Shown in pieces: positions 24,711 to 36,150 of a stretch of DNA of 64,000 bases. The stretch comes from Hetaerina americana. Taxonomy: Eukaryota; Arthropoda; Insecta; Odonata; Calopterygidae. Position numbers and translations under genes: made by a program. The DNA lies in contig JAKTNV010000023.1 of NCBI GenBank assembly GCA_022747635.1, positions 8,694,306-8,758,305 on the forward strand, read 5' to 3'. The notes under the pieces are model-generated. The model made no database searches. It worked only from the letters and a program-made list of their open reading frames with translations, and was not told where the DNA came from. Within the stretch, counting starts at the first letter, position 1. Each line of letters starts with the position of its first letter.

Positions 24711-24990
24711 GGGACGGTGCGGTGGCTAACGTAGTGGTTTCTCACCGAGAGGGCTGGGTGGAGACGGCAGATATTTTTGGGTGGTATCCCGATCCCTACT
24801 TGAGGCGCTTTGTGGAGAGCACTTTGAGTGAGCAAGACGTCCGTCGGATGGGACGTTAAGCTGCGGACCCCTTGGTGCCTTTCGACGAGAGTAGGCTAAT
24901 GCCGACGCCGGGTTTCTCTCCGCCCTCCCTCCTTTCCTATCCATCCCCAATGGCGCATATGACCTTGGCTGTCGGTCGCCTCCCCCAAGA
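24711..24990 (+). mobile_element. SINE2 copy 2, B box deleted
   Basis: Matches SINE2 from gggacggtgcggtggctaac to the tail ggctgtcggtcgcctccc, including gtggagagcactttgagtga, gacgtccgtcggatgggacg and taatgccgacgccgggtttc. Compared with 12911 it lacks about nine bases covering the B-box-like ggttcaaacc, so this copy has lost a key part of its internal RNA polymerase III promoter. Confidence 0.85.
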
Positions 24991-26994
24991 CTACTCTCAT
25001 ATGCCCATGGTACCGATCGAGGGGTCAACGAATTAAGGGTGAGAAACAGAATAGTCGTCAGGTTGCCCTTAGAAATGTGTCAGTGCGTGGGTAATGGATG
25101 CTTTCAAAATCTGCCTCGACCGGGACACATTTCTTGTTAATAGTTGTACACGAAAGGCTGTTGTTGGCAGCTGGAAGCCGCCGTATCCACTGGACCAGCA
25201 CTCCCCCCCTTTCCTATCTGCGGGAGAGCTTCTTGTCAGCGGGCTTCAATTCGGACGGGGGAGGAGACGACACGATCCATGCGCCCACCCGAGCGAGCAA
25301 GAGGCGTATGAGAATCTGGCTGTTGCGTCGCGCGTTTTATCTCTCAATTTTGAGCACAACTGAACTGAGGGATATTTGGTTTTGATTTCTAGATTGGTTC
25401 TGCCGTATTGTTTTGCCATTCTTATGGAAATAAAGTGAGCGAAATGGGAATAAATCATTGTGCTCATCAGTTGGTCCAGCAGTCAACATTTCTCGACTTC
25501 TTGGTGCTCTCTCGCCTCCCGGTTGAATTTGGTGGCAGAGACTTTTCATATCTGTGTCAGCACTCTAAATCGCGCGATGTTTTATTACACCAGCGGCTCA
25601 CGTCGTGCAAGCTAACACTGTGCTCCTCGCTTCTCCCTTGGGCGAAAATATTAGCATTCTCACAATGCTCTGCGGTTAATCTCTAGAGCGTGAGGAAGGG
25701 TGCCTGAGGAATTAAGGGCATGAGAAAGGGGAGTAAATAAGTCCGGAAAGGGGGGATAGGCAGTGGAAAATATGTCTTCCCCGCTGCGGAATTGAATTGC
25801 TCGAGGGTAATGAATCCATGTGCCTCTCCGTTAGACTTTCACTCTCTAATTATGCCGTAATCACATTAAGTACCAATCGGACCATTTCCTTGATGATGCT
25901 GGGAACGTGGCCCGCGTTGTGACTCCATAGTGTCTTCATCTTGCTGTGTAGCGTTTCTGAGTACGACAGTCTCGGATAAAAGAATTTGTTCATTGAATAA
26001 AAGTAAGCTCTCTTCTCCAACCACGTTTTTCAATATACAGCGAGCGGTTATGTCGAAGAGAGCCCTGCTTTCGGTCTATAATTCCACGGTCTAGCGCAGC
26101 GATTTCCATCCTTTCGAGAGAGAGAATTCCGTTTCATTCCAGTAATTGCTTCTCTCAACTACCGTGAGTGTAATAGAGTTAAGTGCCGAGCTAATAACGG
26201 CGGCTGTGGTGGAAATGTTTTGACTTGGATTTGATAATACCTTGGCATAAGAATATTGTTGTTACGATAGTTGCACCGATGTATGAGTTTTCATTATTAA
26301 ACGACGAAGGGAATTCTCCATAGTGAAAATGAACTGATACTCCAATTTTTTGCTACGCACATTATCCAGCGGCACGACGTGTGTCATTACGTAGCAGTAT
26401 ATTAGGATGCACGTTAATGATATGGTGTAATGTGACGCGTCGTACCGCTTTCCAATAATATAATTAAAAGAGAATGACTAAGTACAGTTTCACAATGGTT
26501 GTCAAATACTTTCACGAAGTTGTGCCATATTACCAATTTTATTGAAATGAAATGCTCAAATGAATGTCAAATGTCTTGTGCGCTGTTTTTTCGCAAGGAA
26601 AGAGTATCGCTGAGCAATTCTGTAATCATGGAAATAAAATATGGCGCAGCTGTGGAAGGGAGAGCTACTTGATCCCCCGAGTGTTTCGAGGTAGACGCGA
26701 GTGACGGTGCGCGATGGCAGGTCGCCGCCTCGCAGGACTTTTGATGTGGGTAGCTATCGAGATGGTGCGTGTCAAATTCAAGGCGCTACAACGGAAAACT
26801 GCAACATTTCTGCGCGCCAAATATTTATTTTTATTAGCATGCTATTATATATAATCAGTCCATTCATGCAGTCAAGGGTCGACGACCACTGAATACCGTT
26901 CGACGTCTCAGGTAGTCTACGTTTAAGAAATAAGTGCGCAGATGTAGATAACAATAATTGCTAAAAATTAAAAACAGGAAGCAACCTGAGGGTT
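24991..26994. other. No recognisable feature
   Basis: Only unsupported short frames; no repeat ends or RNA genes seen. Confidence 0.5.
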
Positions 26995-27222
26995 TGTTTG
27001 ATGGGAGCTCCCCCAAAACGAAGTGCAACGGCGTGATAAATTCACGCATCAGGGAAAGGGGAGGAAGATCCTTTCTCTGTGACTCCCATGGCTTCCCAGT
27101 AAGATCTGGCACCCGGAAGAAATGACACAGCTCGGGTATAACTTCGGTGTGGCCGGGAGTTGATTTCGTGCTCTCCGGTCGGAAGACCAGCGCTCTATTC
27201 AATGGACTACCCCAATCCTTCT
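26995..27222 (-). mobile_element. SINE1 copy 3, degraded
   Basis: Shares acggcgtgataaattcacgc followed by atcagggaaaggg, the ttcccagtaagatctggcac block, and on the minus strand a weak tRNA-like head (CAGCGCTC region near 27190). The B box is mutated. Same orientation as the other SINE1 copies. Confidence 0.7.
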
Positions 27223-27619
27223 CCTCGTAATTCGTACGGTCTGTAAAACTATTACGTCCCGTCATGCACTTCCTCAAGCCCTCATCCAAGCTCTCCCCGC
27301 ATTATTTTCTTCAATTTATAATTTTTATTAGTTTAATTCCATGCTCAAAGTCTATCATCTTCCTCCCTAATTTCCTCTTGTCTGAAGCTCCTCTCACCCC
27401 CCCCCCTCCCTCTACCTCGGCCCTCAGCATCCCATTTCCTCTTGACTTTCTCGCGTTCGTCCACTTTTTCCGCCTTTACGAATTTTAGACAGTATCTTCC
27501 TCTTTTCACTCGCTATATCTGGAATGAAACACTTAAGTGTTCAGCTTTTTTCCCTCTGTCCAACTCATTTTCTTCGTTCTCCTCCTCACCTAAATCCCAG
27601 AAGCCTCTCATTAACGCTC
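27223..27619. other. Unassigned; possibly a divergent 3' UTR of RTE-A copy A3
   Basis: Pyrimidine-rich on the + strand, lying just 3' of the A3 coding end. It does not match the 3' UTR of A4 and A6. Confidence 0.3.
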
Positions 27620-29909
27620 ATCATCTCTCCCTTCATCCCGTCCAACATCCCTATCCTGTTCCTTCCCTTTCCTCATTTGCCCAACATTCACCCCTATCAC
27701 AGTCTTCAACATCCCACTGCCGGTCAATACCCCGTTCAGCCACTTTTCCTGCCTCCATAGGATTTCTTCCAACAAACCCCTCTCTTCGCCCACCATACCA
27801 AGTACTTCCTCATTTGTTTTCTTCTCTGTCCATTTCACCTTCTCCATTCTTCTCCACACCCACATTTCAAAACCCTCCAGTCTACGTCTATCCTCCTGCT
27901 TCAATGGCCACGTTTTCGCACCGTACATAGTTACGCCCCATATCAAAGTTTTTACGAGTCTTTTCTTAACATCCTTACTCAACGTCCCCGTCATCAACTC
28001 CCTCCTCCTTGTGGAAGCCTCTTTGCCTAGCGCAATTCTTCTCCTTACGTCCCTACTACTTTGACCGTGTTGGTCCAAAACACTACCGAGATACGTAAAC
28101 TGTTCTACCTGCTCTAGTTTTTGCCCTCTTACTTTAATGTTAAGATTAGCCTTTTTCCTTCTAGAAAATCGCATAACCTTTGTTTTATTAATATTGATTC
28201 TCATCCCATACCGGTGGCACTGAATTTCCAATTCACTCAGCAATGTTTGCAGCCCCTTGGCTGACTGACAAACTAAAGCTTGGCCATCAGCGAACCTAAC
28301 TGATTTTACGGATTCTCCGCCCACTTTCATTCCTACCTGCAGTTCTTCCCATGCCTCTTTGATCATTTCCTCTGCGTACAGGTTGAACAGCAACAGTGAT
28401 AATGGGCAACCCTGCCTTACACCCCTTCCTAACACTGCCCATCCGGACTCCCGGTTTCCCACCCGCACCTGAGCAGTCTGAGAAATGTACAGGTGGCGGA
28501 TTAGCCTCCTTTCCCTCCAATCTATTCCTATTTTCTGCAATATACTCATTAGTTTTTCCCAATTCACTCTATCAAACGCTTTTTCGAAATCTACGAAACA
28601 GGCAAATACCTCCTGGTTGTGTTCTATATTCCTCTCGATTAATAATCTCATTACTGCAATGGCATCACGCGTACCTCTCCCCTTCCTAAACCCAAACTGA
28701 TGATCCCTTAAGTAATCATTTTACCCTACTCTCTATCCTTTTGTTTATGATCCTGAGAACAACTTTAGCTGCGTTGAATATTAAACTTATTATCCTGTAG
28801 TCCTCACATGATGTAGCCTTTACCTTTTTCGGAATAGGAACTAAAACTGATCTCACAAAGTCTTCCGGCAAGATTCCTTCCTCATAAATACTACGGATCA
28901 GCCCATATACCCTCTTCCTCCCACATTTTCCTAAGCATTTTAAAAGTTCCGCAGGAATATTATCCACCCCCACGGCCTTATTTAGTTTCATCTCCCTTAA
29001 TGCCCTTTCTATCTCATTGTCTAGTATGCCTGGACCTAAGCTATCTTCCTCTACGTCATGTTCCTTTTCAATGTCTCACTTTGTTGGTCTAAGCTCTTTA
29101 CTATACAGTTCTTCTATATATTCCTTCCATCTCTCTTGGATCTTTCCTGCGTCAACTATCACCTTACCTGCCTTATCTCTAACTGTTAGCATAGATCGCC
29201 CTTTCTTACTTCTCGATAAAGATTTAACTTTCCTGTACAGCGCACCAATTTCACCCTTCCTCTGCAATCATCCCCTACAATCCTCACACTGGGTCTTCCA
29301 CCATCCTTCATTTGCTTTATTTGTTACCCGCCTCAATTTATTGTTTATTTATTTGTACTTCATTTTGCCTAATTCTGTATTTACATTTTTACATTTTCTC
29401 CGCTCATCCATCTTTATAATCATCTCATCCGTGATCCATGGTTTCCTAGTCTTTTGAGTGTTAACGGTTCCAATAGTGTCTGTTGCGGCTTTCGATAACC
29501 ATTTCTTGATACTTTCCCATTTTTCTTCGACAGTACTTGGATCTTTACCATCCTCCATGATTTCTTCTACCGCCTGTTTGTATTCCTTCCTTTTCAAACC
29601 ATTTAATGCGTGTACATTCCATTTTATAACTCACCGCCCCTGCCTTATCTTTTTGAAACGGACGCCACATTTCATAACAACTAAATTGTGGTCAGATTCC
29701 GCATCCGCTCCCGGGAAGCTGTGCGAATTTATCACACTTTTCCTTAACCTGTGTCTAACCAGGATATAATCTAGCTGATACCTTTCTGAGTCACCTGACA
29801 TTTTCCATGTATACCTGCGTCTTTTGTGGTGTCTAAACCAAGTGTTGGTGTTGACTAGCCCCTGTCTCCTGCAGAACTCAACTGCTTTCTCCCCGCGGTC
29901 TGCGGTCAT
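27611..29909 (-). pseudogene. RTE-A copy A3 endonuclease-RT ORF, broken
   Basis: Pieces in order: 29631-29909 (endonuclease end, YQLDYILVRHR and SDHNLVVMKCG), 29349-29597 and 29076-29267 (linker), 28716-28991 (RT start, AVGVDNIPAELLKCLGKCGR, VLVPIPKKVKATSCEDYR) and 27611-28651, an open stretch of 346 codons with VDFEKAFDRVNWEKL, RQGCPLSLL, RFADGQALVC and the C-terminal region. In the catalytic pair FADD the second Asp is replaced by Gly (FADG), so even this open part would be inactive. Confidence 0.9.
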
Positions 29910-29937
29910 TCCTCGTGCCTAAACCGAAGTCCCCGAC
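27620..29937 (-). mobile_element. RTE-A copy A3, 5'-truncated
   Basis: Reading leftward it starts inside the endonuclease (29909) and runs through linker, RT and C-terminal region. Its 5' edge (about 29937) abuts a TG/TA microsatellite at 29939-30033. It lacks the 3' UTR seen in A4 and A6, or has a different one. Frame breaks are more numerous than in A5 to A7 and fewer than in A1 and A2, so it is of intermediate age. Confidence 0.9.
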
Positions 29938-29938
29938 C

Positions 29939-29974
29939 TATGTGTGTGTGTGTGTGTATATGTATATGTATATG

Positions 29975-30033
<59 letters not shown>
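29939..30033. repeat. (TG)n/(TA)n microsatellite
   Basis: About nine TG units, then tatg-interrupted TA, then a long uninterrupted TA run. It directly adjoins the 5' end of RTE-A copy A3. Confidence 0.97.
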
Positions 30034-30037
<4 letters not shown>

Positions 30038-30914
30038 AGGATATCTTTCGTTATTTCTTAATTTATTCATGAAAGTCGAGAAAAAGTTAAATAGTACTCG
30101 GGCATAGCTACGTTTTTAACACTTGTTAATGATCTCAATGTTAATCACGGGATGAAATTACTGTATAAATTATCACCAGTAGATAATATATGCATGAAAA
30201 TGCGGAATGTAGAACTAGTTTAGTTGTTAATTGGACAGGTAATCGAAGCCGTAGTTTCAGTACGTGAGCAGGGGAACTTTTCTGATAGTAGCTCACCTCC
30301 CATAAATATAGATCTTTTATGTGCTCAGTCGAGCAATTCCGAATGTTCGTATGATTTGTAGCTTTCACGGCGCTTGTAGGATAAAATTTATGAATAATTT
30401 GTTTGGTCACGATAATAAACAGTGTTCTATCGTCGACTTCTCTTTCCATTGTGCTACACTACTCGGCTGCCTTCAGGAGGTCGTTCACTAAGAAAATTTG
30501 AGCTCTATTAAATATTTAGCTAGCCGTTGGGTACCCTGCAGTAAATAAAAAAAAGCCATGAATTGTAGAAAGTTTTGTTTTTTCCATTTCTTCATGCCTT
30601 GAAAGAGAAAGATAATCATCCAGGCAGTTCTGCAAACGGAACTCTTCGAAGAACATACAATTCGTTCTTGAATACTAGTGTGGACGTTTAGGGAATATAC
30701 TTGAACGTGTAGACTTTGTTGAGCAGTTGCAATGCATTATCTTGGTAAAAGTGATTGGCTTCGTATCCGAGCGCAATTCCCTCATCGAAGCTTGAACAAC
30801 TTGAGTAAAATGGTCTCAAAAAATACGCACCATAAGGAATGAAAAGCTCTTTAGTTTCCTAGAAATTTTTCCAAATTTTTTGTTATTTTAATAAAGTGTT
30901 AGTGTGACTAATGT
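30034..30914. other. No recognisable feature
   Basis: AT-rich DNA with no supported feature. Confidence 0.5.
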
Positions 30915-31385
30915 GGAATGTGGGGAGTCCAAGTAGATAATTTGTCACGGAAGGCATTTGAAGTACTTGATTGGGTAATGAGAAATTTAAAAGGAAGTAG
31001 CGTAGCCACAAAAGAAAAAGCAAATGAGGTACGGGTTATCCCTATCCTAGAATACTCGTCCATAGTGTGGGATCCATATGAGGTGGGACATATTAAAAAG
31101 ATAGAAAAAGTTCAAGGAAAGGCAGCAAGATATGTTGTCGGAAGGTACAAAAGAACTGATAGTGCCACGGAAATGTAATATATACTGAAATGGGAGAGTT
31201 TGAAAAATAGAAGGGAAAGGAGTAGTTTAGGCGCGATGTATGGAATTATTAAAAATGAAGAAGCGTGGGAATATTTATGGAAAGAAATAGAAAAACCTAA
31301 CCTAAAATGTATTTTTCGTTGTAAGAGAGATAATTGATCACACTTAATCGTTGCCACCAGGACAATTGCCTAATTTCAACGTAAT
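30915..31385 (+). mobile_element. RT-B copy 2, 5'-truncated and internally deleted LINE
   Basis: Matches the RT-B copy at 42070-42865. It opens with WGVQVDNLSRKAFEVLDW (30918-31178), ILEYSSIVWDPYEVGHIKKI and KVQGKAARYVVGRYKRTDS, then a stop and LKWESLKNRRERS. About 330 bases covering the ORF end and most of the 3' UTR are missing (between about 31309 and 31310), after which the terminal 3' UTR block cgttgccaccagga reappears. Confidence 0.88.
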
Positions 31386-31664
31386 TCTTTAATAATAAAT
31401 AAGTAATAACAGCGGAGAGAATGCTGGGAGAAGGAGGTAGGGAGGGAGGTGGAGAGATAATAAGAATAACCCATTCAAAAAGAAAAATGAATGCCCCCAG
31501 TGACCTTGCGAAAGATGGAGTGCGATATGTCACCTCAGAACTGCGCTCAAAAACATTTCTCTTATCCCTTCCCAAGAGACTGCGTGCTTCTTAAGTTTCC
31601 AACTTCCCCCTTGCACGCCTCGATAAATCATGAAATTCGTATCGAAGTGTTCGGAGTACCCGGG
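31386..31664. other. No recognisable feature
   Basis: Short unassigned interval between RT-B copy 2 and the GC-rich block. Confidence 0.4.
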
Positions 31665-31960
31665 AAGACCCCTCCTCGCCGCCCGCCCCCCGTTGTCAAT
31701 GAATGCCCGTGCCACGGGAGAGTATTGAGAGAGGTGCTGTTTCATTCTTTCCAGGAGGGGGATGCTGGGCCGCATGGGGCGTGAGTGCGCCGGGGGCGAT
31801 GCCGGCCGCGGAGGGAAAGGCGGAAGTCCAGCCGAGGGCGCGCGGGGCGTCGCGACACGCGCCCCGCTGAGCTGAGCGAGGGCCGCTGCGGGCGGGAGAT
31901 CTTGGAGCGGCGCCGGTGTGGCGCCAGTGACCGAGGTGAGAGCAGCCCCCCCTCCCACGG
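31665..31960. other. CpG-rich block, possible promoter or first-exon island
   Basis: About 300 bases dense in CG dinucleotides in otherwise AT-rich DNA. A consensus-like splice donor (ag|gtgagag) lies at 31936 on the plus strand. Frames open on both strands, as GC content predicts; no protein domain recognised. Host regulatory or exonic role is an inference. Confidence 0.3.
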
Positions 31961-33883
31961 GCTAGATGTTGGTCTTGGCCCCATAATTGACGATCGATGT
32001 GAAATGAATGTCTATGTGGCGTGATGATGCGTGGAGATGATTTGCGGGCACATGCGCTAATGCCATCCCGATACTCATCTCCGTTGTCAATCGCCGTTTT
32101 CATGCCTTCTGTGAAGAATGCCAGACCAGTGTCGAATTCATCTTCTCTGTCGACTGCTCAAGTTGACCTTGTCCTGTATTCCTTGTCCACTTGGATTAGA
32201 TCATCCATGTATCTCTTATTCTCAATATCGAACCTCTCGTCCGTATCGAATATTCCATCCGTGTCATGATTTCAATGATATCGGTCTCGCCAAATTATCC
32301 CTTTCTGCCTTTTTGAAAAAAAAATACTACAAGTGTTTGACGAATCGTCATATCGCACAGATAATCCTGCCGGGGAATGGCGTCCTCGTTCCCCGTAATA
32401 TCCGTCTGCTTTCCTCTGCCCACGTCTGAAGTTGTTCAAATATATCGTATAATCATAATCAGTCTTGCATTTGGCATTTGCAGTTGGAGAATTTGGACAC
32501 GGCTCGTGTGTGGTACTTCACTCTCTTAAACGCGGTTTCATATGCACTGCGTGCATCCGCACTTATGGATCAAAGATTGGCAATCTTGTGGAATTTACTG
32601 AGATCATTTTCGGTGAGTAAAGGGTGTTTCTCCTCGATGTTTTATGCAAACTCTGTCAGAATCGGTCATGGCGTCAAGGTTCATAACAAAAGAGCGGCAC
32701 GGCGCGAACTATGAAAGCAATGGTTGTAGGCGGCAATGTCGCACGCATGTGACAGTAGTGACTGAAGAGGCCCACGAAAGTTTTCGATCCTACGGGGGAA
32801 GGTTGACGTTGCCTTGACGGCAGTAAATCCAAGTCGTGTGATTTCTCAAGGTAGCCACGAGGGAGTTTGCATGCACGGCTGTCTATTCTTGGGCGAATAT
32901 TGGGGCGGAAAGTTGTACCTTGTGATGGAGCCTGAAGTTTGCTTGGCGACGAATGCAAGAACATAGGATTGGCTTGCCTGTATTGAGTGCCAGTGGTGGG
33001 GGAGAATCCGTGGGAAACTCCACTTTGCTCTTCCCTTATTTTGGTCCCGTGTGCTTTATGATCGCGCACTGCATCTCACACGTCTCCACTCGCGAGTGAA
33101 AAAAATCGGCCGAAAATATTGCTGCAACAGTAAGTAAGTTGAAAAATGATGTAATTTGAACAATACCAGTAAATCCCTAAAATCTCCTCGCCAGTAAGCA
33201 CAGATTTGTCCACTGATGCACTGAGAGTCATAATTTCTCGTCCGATTTAAAAATAATGAGTTCTACTATCCCTGTTACCAATTCAATATCGAAAAAGTGG
33301 GCCCAGCACATACACACGTGAGAACGACGTTCTGGTGTGGCCTAACGAAGGCATCACACCATAGGGATAATTTGCCGGTGAATGCGGAGAAGGGCATCAT
33401 TCCACAAGTACAAAGTGAAGTTTCAAAGAATGAAAACGGTGTATGGGAAAGCATGTTTATGTGTTCTTGTTAGAAAAAGGGTTAGTTCGGTTGGCACTGG
33501 AGACTTCATTAACTCATGAAAAAATTTATTTCGACGGCTGAAAACATTTGGTATCTGCGAAGTCATGCGGTGAAAATTTGAAATGTCTCCCATTATATTC
33601 TAGAGATACTTCGTATCTAGGGAGGGATTTGGAGTGTCTCGGCGCAAATGTGTGTTTGGGATGCTTACCCGTGACGATGTTACATTTTGGCGAGGTTTCG
33701 CTTTTTTCCTGACCAACTGTGCGTTACGTGTAATTGTTCCGATTTTATTCTTGCCTCCGAAAGTAGGAATACACTGCCGAATATACTCCCGAGACACCGA
33801 AAAAGATTTTTGAATTGAAACAAATGGGAAACATAATAATATTTATTTATATATTTATATTATTTATTATTATTAGGCAATCT
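31961..33883. other. No recognisable feature
   Basis: No motif-bearing frame or repeat family; AT-rich at 33820-33880 next to RTE-A copy A4. Confidence 0.5.
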
Positions 33884-35548
33884 ACCGGTTAAGGTTGGTT
33901 TTTGGATGGACACAGCTACTAAATAAATATTTAATGATTCCTAACAAAATACAAAATCCAGTATCCTACCTCAGATCCTACATCAGACCCCTCTTCATCT
34001 CTGAGTACTTTCTTCCTGTCTTCATCCCGTCCAACATCCATATCCTATTCCTTCCCTTTCCTCGTTTGCCTAACATTCTCCCCTCAATTACAGTCTTCAA
34101 CATCCCGCTGCCAGTCAATACCACCTTCATCCACTTTTCCTACCTCCATAGGATTTCTCCCAACAAACCCCTCTCTTGGCCCACCATACCAAGTACTTCC
34201 TCATTTGTTTTCTTCTCTGTCCATTTCACCTTCTCCATTCTTCTCCACTCCCACATTTCAAAACCCTCCAGTCTACGTCTATCCTGCTTCAATGACCAAT
34301 TTTCCGCGCCGTACATAGCTACGTCCCTGTCATAAACTCCCTTTACCTTGTGAAAACCTCTTTGCTTAGCGCAATTCTTCTCCTTAAGTCCATACTACTT
34401 TGACCGTGTTGGTGCAAAACCCTTCCGAGATACGTAAACTGTTCTACCTGCTCTAGTTTTTGCCCTCCTATTTTAATATTTAGCTTAGCCTTTTTCCTTC
34501 TAGAAAATCGCATAACCTTTGTTTTATTAATATTGATCCTCATCCCATACTTGTCGCACTGAATTTCCAATTCACTCAGCAATGCTTGCCACCCCTTGGC
34601 TGACTAAACCTTGGTCATCAGCAAACCTAACTGATTTTACGAATTCCCCGCCCACTTTAATTCCTACCTCCAATTCTTCCCATGCCTCTTTGATCATTTC
34701 CTCTGCATACAGGTTTAACAGCAACTGTGATAAAGAGAAACCCTGCCTTTCACCTCTTCCTAACACTGCCCAACCGGACTCCCCGTTCCCCACACGCACT
34801 TGAGCAGTCCGAGTACAGGTTGCGGATTGGCCTCCTTTCCCTCCAATCTATTCCTATTTTCTGGAATGTACTCATTAGTTTTTCTTAGTTCACTCTATCA
34901 AAAGCTTTTTCGAAATCTACGAAACAGGCAAATACCTCCTGGTTGTATTCTATATTCCTCTCGATTATTAATCTCATTACTTCAATGGCATCACGCGTAC
35001 CTCTCCCCTTCCTAAACCCAAACTGATCATCCCCTAAGTAATCATTTGCCCTACTCTCAATCATTTATGATCCTGAGAAATTCTTTAGCTGCGTGGGATA
35101 TAAAACTTATGGTTCTGTAGTCCTCACATGACGTAGCCTTTATCTTTTTCGGAATAGGAACTAAAAATGATGTCACTAAGTCTTCTGGCCAGATTCCTTC
35201 CTCATAGATACTACGAATCAGCCCATATTAGCCTCTTCCTCCTACATTTTCCTAAACACTTCAATAATTCCGCGGGAAGGTTATCCACTCCCACGGCCTC
35301 ATTTAGTTTCATCTCCCTTAATGCCCTTTCTATCTCACCGTCTAGTATGTCTTGACCTAAGCTATCTTCCTCTACTTGCCTCCCCCGCTGCCGGACACTA
35401 CACACGGCCGATCGGGCCGAGCCCCGTAGTTGCCAGGACTCAATATCTCTGTATTGTCCATTTATCTTGGGAATGATCATTGAGGTGGTTTCTTGTTGCC
35501 TTCCTCAATAGTGTTTTTAACGTGACACCATCACTTACTTGCCGCCTC
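33884..35548 (-). mobile_element. RTE-A copy A4, internally deleted
   Basis: Keeps both ends of the element: the 3' UTR end (ggcaatctaccggttaagg at 33877-33895, matching A6) and the 5' leader (about 35375-35548, matching 48267-48440). A junction at about 35374/35375 joins RT-linker sequence (complement of gtagaggaag, A6 46853-46862) directly to the beginning of the long ORF, removing about 1.4 kb with the whole endonuclease. The 5' edge runs straight into a TA-rich minisatellite. The 3' side is AT-rich. Confidence 0.9.
33990..35480 (-). pseudogene. RTE-A copy A4 ORF remnant (RT without endonuclease)
   Basis: Recognisable pieces: 35211-35480 (fusion of the N-terminal leader to EEDSLGQDILDGEIERALRE), 34572-34799 (RVGNGESGWAVLGRGERQGF, FADDQGLVSQ) and 34343-34582 (LSELEIQCDKYGMRININKT, YLGRVLHQHGQSS). 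It shares with A7 the variant RQGFSLS where the other copies have RQGCPLS. Several frameshifts. Confidence 0.88.
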
Positions 35549-35745
35549 ACATATATATGTGTGTATATATAAATATATATATATGTATATATATATGTAT
35601 ATATATATGTATATATATATGTATATATATATGTATATATATATGTATATATATATGTATATATATATGTATATATATATGTATATATATATGTATATAT
35701 ATATGTATATATATATGTATATGTACATACATATGTATATAAAAA
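35549..35745. repeat. TA-rich minisatellite with 12-bp period
   Basis: After an irregular TA/TG start, a G recurs exactly every 12 bases (for example 35585, 35597, 35609, 35621, 35633), giving about 12 copies of gtatatatatat to about 35728. The long Tyr/Ile/Met or Tyr/Ile/Cys frames across it, on both strands, are by-products of the repeat. Confidence 0.97.
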
Positions 35746-35756
35746 AACCATAAACA

Positions 35757-36026
35757 CAGTAATCAACCCGAAGGTCGGTTTAGTAGGTGATGGTGGAGAT
35801 CACCCAGTACTAAGCCCTATACGGCGTGTGAAATTCACACATCAGGGTAGGAGGGCCAGTTCCTTTCCCTGTGCCGGTTTTGGTTTCCCAGGAAGATCTG
35901 GTACCCGAAAAATCACTTTTCGCTTGGGTGGAGCTGTAGGTGCCCAGGGTGCCTTGCCCGGGAATCGAACCCGGGACCCTCCGGTCAGCAGTGCAGCGCT
36001 CTACCCACTGGACTACCGCGACCCAC

Positions 36027-36027
<1 letters not shown>
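35757..36027 (-). mobile_element. SINE1 copy 4, best preserved
   Basis: Minus strand, 36027 leftward: tRNA-like head with GTAGTCCAGTGGGTAGAGCG (A box) and an exact T-arm-like hairpin CCCGGGTTCGATTCCCGGG at 35957-35975 (B box), then the SINE1 body (aagatctggtacccga, aattcacacatcagggtag, ggtgatggtggagatcaccc) and the 3' end gggttgattactg. It sits between the 35549-35745 minisatellite and the 36028-36106 TA array, so it probably inserted into a TA repeat. The 3' half of a true tRNA acceptor is absent. Confidence 0.92.
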
Positions 36028-36112
<85 letters not shown>

Positions 36113-36150
36113 TGTACGTATATACATTATATATATATATAATGTACGTA
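36028..36150. repeat. (TA)n microsatellite with palindromic edge
   Basis: Long TA run to about 36106, then an inverted arrangement in which taatgtacgtatatacatta is followed by tatatatataatgtacgtat, which could fold as hairpins. Confidence 0.95.

Noticed and set aside
35950..36027. tRNA gene with a perfect T arm
   Set aside because: Acceptor stem cannot be closed; the body is shared with three other SINE1 copies.
35531..36127. Long Tyr/Ile/Met- or Tyr/Ile/Cys-rich open frames on both strands
   Set aside because: They are translations of the TA-rich minisatellite and microsatellite, open in several frames at once.
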